A stretch of DNA of 24,762 nucleotides from Flavobacteriales bacterium (GTDB lineage Bacteria > Bacteroidota > Bacteroidia > Flavobacteriales_F > PHOS-HE28), in contig JADJCS010000015.1 in the NCBI GenBank assembly GCA_016703105.1, forward strand, positions 1-24,762, given 5' to 3'. This document shows, piece after piece, positions 1 through 6,666 of the stretch. The translations under genes were made by a program, and so were the position numbers. The number at the start of each line of letters is the position of its first letter. Positions within the stretch are counted from its first letter, which is position 1. Below the pieces are notes generated by a model. The model had not been told where the DNA came from. It saw nothing but the letters and a program-made list of their open reading frames with translations, and made no database searches.

Positions 1-23
1 CTTTCGCCTTCAACTTTCCAACC

Positions 24-1328
24 ATGCGTTACGCCCCCCTTTCCGCCGCCACCTACCGCGAGCACCGCGCCCGTTTCCGCCAAGCCATGGAGAAAGGCGG
101 CCTCGCCATCTTCCACAGCAACGACATCATGCCCACGAGCGCGGATGGTTCGATGCCCTTCAAGCAGGCCAGCGACATCTTCTACCTCAGCGGCATCGAC
201 CAGGAGGAGACGATCCTGCTGCTCTTCCCCGATGCGGTGGACGCGAAGGACCGCGAGATCCTCTTCGTGCGCGAGACGAGCGAGCTGCTCGCGATCTGGG
301 AAGGCGCCAAGTTCAGCCAGAAGGAAGCGATGGAGCTGAGCGGCATCGCCACGGTGCTGTGGACGACGAGCTACGAGGCAACGATCAAGCGGCTGGTGCC
401 GCAGTGCGAGCACGTGTACCTGAACAGCAACGAGCACCTGCGCCAGGGCAACGAGGTGGAGACGCGCGAGGAGCGCAAGAACAAGGAGACGCGCGCGCAG
501 TTCCCATTGCACAGCGTGAAGCGGAGCGCACCGATCATGCACCGCATCCGTAGTCGCAAGACGAAGGAGGAAGTGGCGCAGATCCAACGCGCGATCGCGA
601 TCACGGGCAAGGCGTTCGAGCGTGTATGCGGTTTCGTGAAGCCCGGTGTGAAGGAGTATGAAATTGAAGCGGAGATCTCGCACGAGTTCCTGCGCAGCGG
701 TTCGCGGGGACATGCCTACACACCGATCATCGCCAGTGGCTACAACGCCTGCGTGCTGCACTACATCACCAACGATCAAGTCTGCAACGACGGCGATGTG
801 ATCCTGATGGATTTCGGCTGCGAGTACGGCGGCTATGCGAGCGATCTGACGCGTTGCGTGCCGGTGAACGGCCGTTTCACGAAGCGCCAACGCGACGTGT
901 ACAATGCGGTGCTGCGCGTGAAGAACGAGGCGACGCAATTACTGCGCCCGGGAACGATGCTCGCCGACTATCACAAGCAGGTGGGCAAGATCATGGAGAG
1001 CGAATTGATCGGTCTCGGCCTCATCGACAAGAACGATGTAGCGAAGCAGGATCCCGAAAAGCCGCTCTACAAGAAGTACTTCATGCACGGCACCAGCCAC
1101 TTCCTCGGCCTCGATGTACACGACGTGGGCCTGTGGAACGAGATGATCCAACCGGACATGGTCTTCACCGTGGAGCCGGGCATCTACATCCGCGAGGAGA
1201 AGCTGGGCATCCGCCTGGAGAACAACATCCTCACCACGCGCGACAATCCGATCGATCTGTTCGCGGATATTCCTGTTGAAGCGGATGCGGTGGAGGAGAT
1301 GATGAACAGGAAAGCGGTGGTGGCATAG
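24..1328 (+). CDS. pepP: Xaa-Pro aminopeptidase (aminopeptidase P, M24B)
   Basis: This enzyme removes the N-terminal residue from peptides whose second residue is proline and is expected in the cytoplasm. The 434 residues show the aminopeptidase-P N-terminal domain (about 1-170, including FYLSGI) and a pita-bread M24 domain (about 180-425). All five dinuclear-metal ligands are visible: D263 in MDFGCEYGGYASD, D274 in the same motif, H355 in HGTSHFLGLDVHD, E384 in FTVEPGIYI and E399 in GIRLEN. The spacing closely matches E. coli PepP. The ATG at 24 is preceded by a short non-SD leader, which is normal for Bacteroidota. No signal peptide is seen. The function is secure. Upstream context is cut off by the window edge. 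Confidence 0.95.
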   Translation: MRYAPLSAATYREHRARFRQAMEKGGLAIFHSNDIMPTSADGSMPFKQASDIFYLSGIDQEETILLLFPDAVDAKDREILFVRETSELLAIWEGAKFSQKEAMELSGIATVLWTTSYEATIKRLVPQCEHVYLNSNEHLRQGNEVETREERKNKETRAQFPLHSVKRSAPIMHRIRSRKTKEEVAQIQRAIAITGKAFERVCGFVKPGVKEYEIEAEISHEFLRSGSRGHAYTPIIASGYNACVLHYITNDQVCNDGDVILMDFGCEYGGYASDLTRCVPVNGRFTKRQRDVYNAVLRVKNEATQLLRPGTMLADYHKQVGKIMESELIGLGLIDKNDVAKQDPEKPLYKKYFMHGTSHFLGLDVHDVGLWNEMIQPDMVFTVEPGIYIREEKLGIRLENNILTTRDNPIDLFADIPVEADAVEEMMNRKAVVA

Positions 1329-1360
1329 GATTGGCAAATCCAATCGTATCCGATCTCGCA

Positions 1361-1837
1361 ATGAACGCGCAAGCGCTGATTCCTTGGGAAACTATTCGCA
1401 AGGAGTTCGGTGATGATGGCGAACTTCTGGACTTGTTGATCACGGGTGCCGGGCTACATGGCTGGCAAAGGTTCTTGGCCTTCGGCAAATCAGCAGAGCT
1501 TGACATGCACTTCTTCGTGGATTGCGTGGAAGTGAGCATCCCAAATTCGGTTGAGGACATCTTCGCCCTCTATCCTGAAAAGGTCGCTCGACTCTCGTTC
1601 TTTCATCTCGACGGTCTCTGTTTGGACTCCAATTTCTTTTCACAAGAGATGGTCGATGTGGCTATCCCCGTAAACGGGATGAGTGAAGACCGGTTCACTA
1701 TTCTCTTGGAGTTCATGGCAGCTCTTGGCCTTGAGTTAGGTAAGGACGTAACGTTGAATCACGACTGCCAACGAGACACACCATTCCTTCGCTATTCCTG
1801 CGCCACGCGGGATTTCAAGTACACGCCAAGTTCCTGA
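1361..1837 (+). CDS. hypothetical protein, about 158 aa
   Basis: I do not recognise this protein. The frame can start at a TTG at 1331, just after the pepP stop, but the in-frame ATG at 1361 (MNAQALIPWETIRKEF) is a better start and gives 158 residues. The product is acidic, soluble-looking and without a signal peptide or membrane segment. It has mixed helix and strand character with several aromatic clusters (LHGWQRF, MHFFVDC, LSFFHLD). Codon use is less GC-rich at third positions than in pepP, which suggests different ancestry or weak selection. It follows pepP on the same strand at a short distance and could be co-transcribed. The frame is continuous, and a real gene is likely because no competing frame covers the stretch. 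Confidence 0.6.
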   Translation: MNAQALIPWETIRKEFGDDGELLDLLITGAGLHGWQRFLAFGKSAELDMHFFVDCVEVSIPNSVEDIFALYPEKVARLSFFHLDGLCLDSNFFSQEMVDVAIPVNGMSEDRFTILLEFMAALGLELGKDVTLNHDCQRDTPFLRYSCATRDFKYTPSS

Positions 1838-1931
1838 AGTTCGACGTCTTATTGCTCGAGTGGTACGCACGTGGAGGTGCGGTGCGTTACCAAAGAGTTC
1901 GCTGCGCATTCATCATCCAAACACCACCACC

Positions 1932-2261
1932 ATGTACATCCGCTCCATCGGTATCGCTGGCCTCATCATCGGCATCCTGTTCAAGACCCTGCACTGGCCC
2001 GGCGCAGGCGAAATCGTCGTGGCAAGCAGCGTAGTAGTCATCGCCACCCTTTCGCTCCTGCTCTTCCGCAAGCCTGGGCCTTTGTCCGTGCAGCTGCAAT
2101 GGCCGGGCATGCTGGTCGGCTCGGTGATCGCGGTGGTCACCGGCGGGGTGTTCAAGGTCATGCACTGGCCCGGTGCCAACATGCTGCTGCTGGTAGGCCT
2201 CTCGGTCTGCGCCGTGTGGTTCTTGCTACCGCCGATGCGCTCCCACTCCAAAGCCGCGTAG
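1932..2261 (+). CDS. small membrane protein with duplicated GldL-like hairpin
   Basis: The 109-residue protein is almost entirely hydrophobic, with about four predicted membrane segments. The motif FKxxHWPGA occurs twice, at about residues 17-25 (FKTLHWPGA) and 74-82 (FKVMHWPGA), each inside a Gly-rich hydrophobic hairpin. The same motif occurs in the N-terminal transmembrane region of GldL, the inner-membrane proton-channel subunit of the T9SS and gliding motor. GldL has one such hairpin plus a cytoplasmic domain, so this is not GldL but a stand-alone duplicated relative. ATG 1932 was chosen because it begins the first hydrophobic helix. Longer frames from GTG 1860 add a non-hydrophobic tail without conserved features. 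A perfect hairpin terminator follows at once. The function is unknown. Confidence 0.8.
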   Translation: MYIRSIGIAGLIIGILFKTLHWPGAGEIVVASSVVVIATLSLLLFRKPGPLSVQLQWPGMLVGSVIAVVTGGVFKVMHWPGANMLLLVGLSVCAVWFLLPPMRSHSKAA

Positions 2262-2276
2262 CTGAACGGATAGCAC

Positions 2277-2302
2277 GAAGCCCCTCGAACGCGAGGGGCT
2301 TC
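2277..2302. terminator. Bidirectional intrinsic-type hairpin terminator
   Basis: A perfect 11-bp stem (GAAGCCCCTCG, loop AACG, then its complement) lies between the stop of the plus-strand membrane gene at 2261 and the stop of the minus-strand T9SS gene at 2330. The downstream T tract is weak on the plus side. Position between convergent genes and the perfect stem support a shared terminator. Confidence 0.85.
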
Positions 2303-2329
2303 ATTCACTTACCACCGAACAGGAAAAGC

Positions 2330-4123
2330 CTACTCCTTCGTGAAGCGCGCATAGCGGCGCAAGCCATCGTGCTCTGCGATCACGGTGTACTGTCCATCGG
2401 CTAAGCGCGACACGTCGAGGGTGCGCACAACGCTGTTCGACTTGTTCTCCACCTGCACCGTGCGACCGATCGCATCAACGATGCGCAGTGATGCGCGTTG
2501 CAGTGCGCCAGGCAACGTGATGGTCAACACCCCCGCTGTTGGCACGGGGTGTACCGAAATGGTCCCGCCCTCCGCGTTGATCGGTGTGTGGATACCGACG
2601 GACTGGCTGAAGCAAGGGATCTCATCGCGGGTGCCCCCGCAGAAATCCTGACTTCCGGCGAAAGCGTGGATGCTGTCCACACGGGCCTGCAAGGCTTGCA
2701 CACTGGCCCATGGCCCGCCCGTGGAGGCGCGTGCATAGGTGAACGCCACCAGGATCCGGTTGATGGCACCGGGCTCAAGGGTGATGGGACCCATGGTGCC
2801 CAGGCCGCGGCGATCGCCCGGGACGTTCCCTGCGGAAGCTTCGCTCCAAGGGGCTTGCGGGTTGCCGCCCATTCCAAGTCCCTGGGGGTCGGAAGCATCC
2901 GGGAAAACAAAGCGCGTGGGGATGGTGCCGGTGAACCCGTTGCCCCCATGGGTCTGTTGGATGCCGTTGGCGGAGAAGCCGCGCATGCAGTTGTAGTATT
3001 GGTTGGCGAGCACCGGGTTGCCGTTCCCGCTGTTGTCGTAATAGTTGAAGTACGATAGTCCGAGCCGTTCGTTGTCGATGATCCCATCGCCCACACCGTG
3101 GCCGTTGTAGGCCACCAATGCGGAATCGGCGGTGTGGTCCAAGCCGTCCGCATCGGCGAAGGCGCCGCAGAGGATCGTGGCACCGAAAGCGGGCGGTTGC
3201 GCTCCGTAGCCCGGCGCCACACCGCAGCTACTCTCATCGAGATCATCGGCGTTGTAGACGTACCACATGCTGCGGCCTACGTCGCAACCCACATGGTCAT
3301 CGGTGTAGCAACCCAGATCGAAGTCGGTGAACAAGCTGATGTACGCATCGCTGAGCGTGACATTGCTGCGGTTGATGATGCGGTACTGCACGAAGACGGT
3401 ATGCGCCAGCGCAGCACTCGGCCCATCATAAGCGAAAGGGGTTGCCTGCACTTCGATGCCGATGGGAACACCTTGCGTGTTCTGGTGCGGACCACCTTTA
3501 TCGTTGAAGATGAAAAAGAGCGAGCCATCGCCGGGCCCGCATGGTGCATCGCAAGCCGCGGGGTCGTAATCGCCGTTCCCGTTATGGTCGCTGAAGGGTG
3601 CTTGATAGAGATCGAAGCCCGCCCCCACATCGCCTATGGCCGGCCACGTGTTGAACCACAAAGGCATCTGGTACCCCGGGAACTGGACCGCCGGATCGCA
3701 GTTGGGGTCGTCCACGCAATCGCAATAGGCTTCGTTCACCGCCACATCCGCATTGCTCAATGGCCACACCTGATCATAGGCGGATTGCACCGCCGTGTTG
3801 GTGCTGGCGGTCCCGTCATTGGTAAGCGGTCCCGGATACCAATCGCTGGAGCCGAGCGGTTCGTAACACATGGCGGCCAGCCGCAGTGAATTGCCGGGAT
3901 CAATACCCCCGATCCACAGACCGGCGGAGAACAGCGGATGGGCGCCACCACCGTTGGGCACTTCGAATTCAGGTGAACTGGTGGCGACGTTCATGCCGAT
4001 GAGCCCATGTGAATAAAACCGTGCGCGGACATTGTTGATGTCCAATTCATAGAAATTCTGGGCGCACGGCCAGGCTGAGAGGAGGGTAAGAGCACCTAAA
4101 GCCAGGGGGTAGCGACTTAGCAT
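2330..4123 (-). CDS. T9SS type-A sorting-domain secreted protein, 597 aa
   Basis: A Sec signal peptide (about residues 1-21, ending near WPCAQN) is followed by a roughly 490-residue region rich in Gly, Asp, Asn and Cys (GLWIGGID, DHNGNGDYDP, IINRSNVTLSDAYISLFTDFD), as in secreted surface proteins of Bacteroidota. The last 75 or so residues form a T9SS type-A sorting domain. It starts with VHPVPTAGVLTI, contains LRIVDAIGRTVQ and LADGQYTV, and ends in basic RYARFTKE. The tail is expected to direct export through the outer membrane and removal by the sortase-like PorU. I do not recognise an enzymatic domain. Long open frames on the opposite strand are shadows of this GC-rich gene. The gene lies upstream of a shared terminator and downstream of two tiny minus-strand genes. 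Confidence 0.9.
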   Translation of the reverse strand: MLSRYPLALGALTLLSAWPCAQNFYELDINNVRARFYSHGLIGMNVATSSPEFEVPNGGGAHPLFSAGLWIGGIDPGNSLRLAAMCYEPLGSSDWYPGPLTNDGTASTNTAVQSAYDQVWPLSNADVAVNEAYCDCVDDPNCDPAVQFPGYQMPLWFNTWPAIGDVGAGFDLYQAPFSDHNGNGDYDPAACDAPCGPGDGSLFFIFNDKGGPHQNTQGVPIGIEVQATPFAYDGPSAALAHTVFVQYRIINRSNVTLSDAYISLFTDFDLGCYTDDHVGCDVGRSMWYVYNADDLDESSCGVAPGYGAQPPAFGATILCGAFADADGLDHTADSALVAYNGHGVGDGIIDNERLGLSYFNYYDNSGNGNPVLANQYYNCMRGFSANGIQQTHGGNGFTGTIPTRFVFPDASDPQGLGMGGNPQAPWSEASAGNVPGDRRGLGTMGPITLEPGAINRILVAFTYARASTGGPWASVQALQARVDSIHAFAGSQDFCGGTRDEIPCFSQSVGIHTPINAEGGTISVHPVPTAGVLTITLPGALQRASLRIVDAIGRTVQVENKSNSVVRTLDVSRLADGQYTVIAEHDGLRRYARFTKE

Positions 4124-4276
4124 CGGTGATGCGCCATGGATGTGACCAGAGCACGACGTGAAAATACCCGGCCAATACGGGGTGGAACATCACGTACGAG
4201 GAAGGGCGGGAACCGAACGAGCATCGCCCGCCGGGATATACCGGTCAGGTACCGATGTGCTGGAAGGGACGGTTGC

Positions 4277-4456
4277 TCAGCGTCCGCTACCGGGAGCTTT
4301 CGGAAGCATCGTGTAGTGGACCGCGAGGGGCATCGGGGCGGTGGTATCCGTGCACAACGCTACGCGCACCTCCCCTTCGCTATTGATAGTGATAACGGAA
4401 CCTACCACGGTCATGGCCCGGTAGGTCGGTATAAGGGAATGACGGGTGGTGACCAT
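4277..4456 (-). CDS. possible small protein, 59 aa
   Basis: This short frame starts at an ATG that overlaps the stop of the upstream 86-residue gene (TGATG on the minus strand), an arrangement typical of translational coupling. The product has alternating hydrophobic residues suggesting beta-strands (MTVVGSVITINSEGEVRVALC). There is no signal peptide or known motif. The third-position GC bias is weaker than in the upstream gene. No terminator hairpin was seen before the T9SS gene at 4123. It could be a real small protein or chance; the overlapping start is the main support. Confidence 0.4.
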   Translation of the reverse strand: MVTTRHSLIPTYRAMTVVGSVITINSEGEVRVALCTDTTAPMPLAVHYTMLPKAPGSGR

Positions 4457-4716
4457 CAAACCGCTCGGCGCAAATGGATGGGCTTCACCGTGCTGAGCTC
4501 CCCATCCAGCACCATCAGGAAGTACTCTTCGCCGTCAAGATCAGTGATGCGCACTCGGGTGACGGGTCCGTTCACATCACCGGTCTTCACGATGCGGCCG
4601 CTGGGGTCCACGATGTCGAACAAGGCATCCTGCGTGGACGGGTCGTAGTCGAACATGAGCAGCCGCTCGATCTGGTCGATGCGGACGTGGATGGCGTGCG
4701 TGGTCTGGTTGTTCAT
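4456..4716 (-). CDS. hypothetical protein, 86 aa
   Basis: This frame has strong GC3 bias and a sensible protein pattern. An N-terminal stretch (HVRIDQIERLLMFDYDP) leads to FDIVDPSGRIVKTGDV, ITDLDGEEYFLMVLDGEL and the basic end KPIHLRRAV. The pattern of short strands with a D-PSGR turn resembles the beta-sandwich of T9SS sorting tails, but there is no signal peptide or cargo region, so this likeness may be superficial. The start at MNNQTTH (4716) was preferred over a start at 4752 that adds twelve unconvincing residues. Its stop overlaps the start of the 59-residue frame, so the two may form a small operon. The function is unknown. Confidence 0.6.
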   Translation of the reverse strand: MNNQTTHAIHVRIDQIERLLMFDYDPSTQDALFDIVDPSGRIVKTGDVNGPVTRVRITDLDGEEYFLMVLDGELSTVKPIHLRRAV

Positions 4717-4778
4717 GGCACCGGGATCTTCGGTCCGTCCTACGCACTTCAAAGGCCCAAGGTTGCGCCGGAAAACCC

Positions 4779-4814
4779 AGAGGCCCGGCCCGCCGAACGG
4801 CGGACCAGGCCTCT
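4779..4814 (-). terminator. Hairpin that pairs fully only in minus-strand RNA
   Basis: Two 17-nt arms (4779-4795 and 4798-4814) are separated by two bases. On the plus strand two positions are C-A mismatches. In minus-strand RNA the same positions are G-U wobbles, so all 17 pairs form. The minus strand continues into GGGTTTTCC. This asymmetry points to a transcript read leftwards and ending near 4770. Confidence 0.6.
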
Positions 4815-4844
4815 ACACCAAAACAAAACATGAGCACGAAATGG

Positions 4845-5030
4845 TCAGCTTCCCTGATCGTTGAAGATCCAGAGGGAACCGGATGCGGTGAGGATGTTCA
4901 TGGCAGAAAGGGTTTGTTCGATGTCCAAGCTATACGACGGCGGATCGGATGCATAGGCACGCACGAGCAACGGTCGCAGCGATGGCACCAGCGGTTCGTA
5001 CGGACATGCCGCGCTACATTCGCTCGCCAT
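4845..5030 (-). CDS. possible small ORF divergent from the response regulator, 61 aa
   Basis: This candidate is low confidence. The minus-strand frame begins at an ATG that shares the palindromic CATG with the response-regulator start at 5029. It encodes 61 residues with plausible composition (start MASECSAACPYEPLVPSL, end LWIFNDQGS). It stops about 30 bases before the hairpin at 4779-4814, which is best paired in the same orientation and would be its terminator. Against it, a promoter would have to lie within the response-regulator gene, no family is recognised, and no signal peptide is seen. If it is not coding, the 230-base stretch before 5029 would be simply the upstream region of the signalling operon. 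Confidence 0.25.
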   Translation of the reverse strand: MASECSAACPYEPLVPSLRPLLVRAYASDPPSYSLDIEQTLSAMNILTASGSLWIFNDQGS

Positions 5031-5802
5031 GCCGAGTACGCTGCTCCGTGCCCTGATCGTGGACGACGAGGAACCCGCACGCGAGAACCTTCGCTTGATG
5101 TTGGAGGACCTTTGCCCGGAGGTCCAGGTGGTAGGCACCGCCGACGGACAAGCCAGCGCGCGCCGCATGATCGGCGAGCTCGATCCCGAGGTCATTTTTC
5201 TGGATATCCGCATGCCGAGCGGCACGGAGGGGCTCGATCTGCTTGCGGATCTGGAGGGGTTGAAGGCGCTGATCGTATTCGTTACCGCGTTCAAGGATTA
5301 TGCGGTACAGGCCTTCCACACGCATGCGGTGGACTATCTCTTGAAACCCATCGACCAGGATGAGCTGCGGGCGGCGGTGGGCAAGGCACGGACGCGGGTG
5401 GACCAAATGCGTGGGGCACCGAACGACGCTGAAGCCTACAGGAGAGCGCTCGGTGAAGCAGTGAGGCAGGTGGCCGGCCACTCCGGCAGGATCATCATCG
5501 ACCATGCGCGTGGGTTCAAACTCTTCGACCCCCGATCGATCGCACACCTGGAAGCGGAGGGCAATTGCACCGTGCTTCACTTCACCGATGGCACGCGCTA
5601 CCTGGATACCAGGACCCTCCGTGTCTATGAACAGTTGCTCGATCCATCGGCGTTCATGCGCGTACATCGATCGCACATCATCCACTTGGACCATCTGCGC
5701 GAATACCTGCGCGACGATGGTCATTGGGCGATCATGCGCAACGGAGAGCGCATCCCGATCGCCCGGGAGCGGCTTTCCGATTTCCTCGATCAGGTACGAT
5801 GA
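5029..5802 (+). CDS. LytTR-family response regulator (first of two)
   Basis: This is a cytoplasmic two-component response regulator of 257 residues. The receiver domain (about 7-125) has the acidic pair D12/D13 in LIVDDEE, phospho-acceptor D59 in VIFLDIRMP, T86 in FVTAFKDYA and K106 in LLKPID, so all catalytic positions are present. A linker leads to a LytTR DNA-binding domain (about 160-257) with the typical FMRVHRSHIIHLDHL and a closing IPIARERLSDFL. It is the first gene of an operon with a second similar regulator and a sensor kinase. A sequence TACATTCG at 5015-5022 resembles the Bacteroidota -7 element TAnnTTTG and would put the transcript start almost at the ATG. The start agrees with the usual short lead before the first receiver strand. 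Confidence 0.93.
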   Translation: MPSTLLRALIVDDEEPARENLRLMLEDLCPEVQVVGTADGQASARRMIGELDPEVIFLDIRMPSGTEGLDLLADLEGLKALIVFVTAFKDYAVQAFHTHAVDYLLKPIDQDELRAAVGKARTRVDQMRGAPNDAEAYRRALGEAVRQVAGHSGRIIIDHARGFKLFDPRSIAHLEAEGNCTVLHFTDGTRYLDTRTLRVYEQLLDPSAFMRVHRSHIIHLDHLREYLRDDGHWAIMRNGERIPIARERLSDFLDQVR

Positions 5803-5913
5803 ACGATCCACGCTCCCAGGGGTGCGGTCCGCTCGATCAGTGGCTCCCCTCACGCGATCGCCACGCAAGGGCACTGCACAACGGATAGCTTGCCGCTCAA
5901 ACCCCCTGCTGCC

Positions 5914-6666
5914 ATGCGTGTGCTGATCGTTGACGATGAGACAGATGCCCGGGAGAACCTCCAATTGATGCTGGCGGACCATTGCCCTGAAGTGGAAGTG
6001 GCGGGCCAGGCGGGTAGCGCCCAGGAAGCGCGCACGCTCATCGCGGCGCTGCGCCCGCAGGGTCTCTTCCTGGACATCAAGATGCCCGGTGAGGACGGGT
6101 TCTCGCTGTTGCGGTCACTCGCAGGTGAAGAGCTTCCCGTAGTGTTCACCACGGCTTATGATGAGTACGCGCTGCAAGCCTTCAAGGAGAACGCGCTCGA
6201 CTATTTGGAGAAGCCGATCGACACCGAAGAACTGAAGCGCGCAGTGGGCAAGCTGCGCCGATCGGTGGTCGACCCCGAAACGGGTCAGCGGCAGGCGGGC
6301 GCGATCGCCGCATTGCTACAAGATCCTGATTCTCCGCTGAGCAAGCGCATGGCCGTGCCGGGGAGGGACGGGCTGACGTTGCTGAGGCATGAGGACATCC
6401 TCTATCTCGAGGCCAGCGACAGCTATACCACCATCCACTTGAAGGACGGCAAACGGCAGATCAGCAGCAAGCACATCCGGGTGTTCGAGACCAATTTGGA
6501 CGCGAAGCGCTTCTTCAGAGTGCACAAGTCCTATATCATCAACCTCGAACATTTAAAGGCTTTCAGCCGGTCCGAAGGCAACATGGCGGTGCTGAACAAT
6601 GGCGTGATGATCCCCGTTTCGCGTCGCAAGCTGCCCGATTTCCTTGCGCTGATCCCCACCTTTTGA
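5914..6666 (+). CDS. LytTR-family response regulator (second of two)
   Basis: This second regulator of 250 residues has the same architecture as its neighbour. The receiver domain has D7/D8 in LIVDDET, phospho-acceptor D54 in LFLDIKMPGEDG, T80 in VFTTAYDEYA and K100 in LEKPID. The LytTR domain spans about 150-250 (FFRVHKSYIINLEHLKAF, IPVSRRKLPDFL). It is clearly paralogous to the first regulator but diverged in the linker and DNA-binding part, so the two probably recognise different sites. ATG 5914 was chosen because it leads directly into the first receiver strand; a TTG eight codons upstream adds only MPLKPPAA. The stop overlaps the kinase start (TGATG), indicating translational coupling and a direct partnership with that kinase. 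Confidence 0.93.
   Translation: MRVLIVDDETDARENLQLMLADHCPEVEVAGQAGSAQEARTLIAALRPQGLFLDIKMPGEDGFSLLRSLAGEELPVVFTTAYDEYALQAFKENALDYLEKPIDTEELKRAVGKLRRSVVDPETGQRQAGAIAALLQDPDSPLSKRMAVPGRDGLTLLRHEDILYLEASDSYTTIHLKDGKRQISSKHIRVFETNLDAKRFFRVHKSYIINLEHLKAFSRSEGNMAVLNNGVMIPVSRRKLPDFLALIPTF

Noticed and set aside
1860..1931. N-terminal extension of the GldL-like protein from GTG 1860
   Set aside because: The extra 24 residues are basic and non-hydrophobic, and the first membrane helix begins at ATG 1932, which is the simpler start.
3098..3889. 263-codon open frame on the plus strand
   Set aside because: It is antisense to the T9SS gene at 2330-4123, which has a signal peptide and sorting tail. The frame is a GC-rich shadow with low-complexity composition.
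5014..5982. 322-codon open frame on the minus strand
   Set aside because: Antisense to two response regulators with complete catalytic residues; no recognisable domain.
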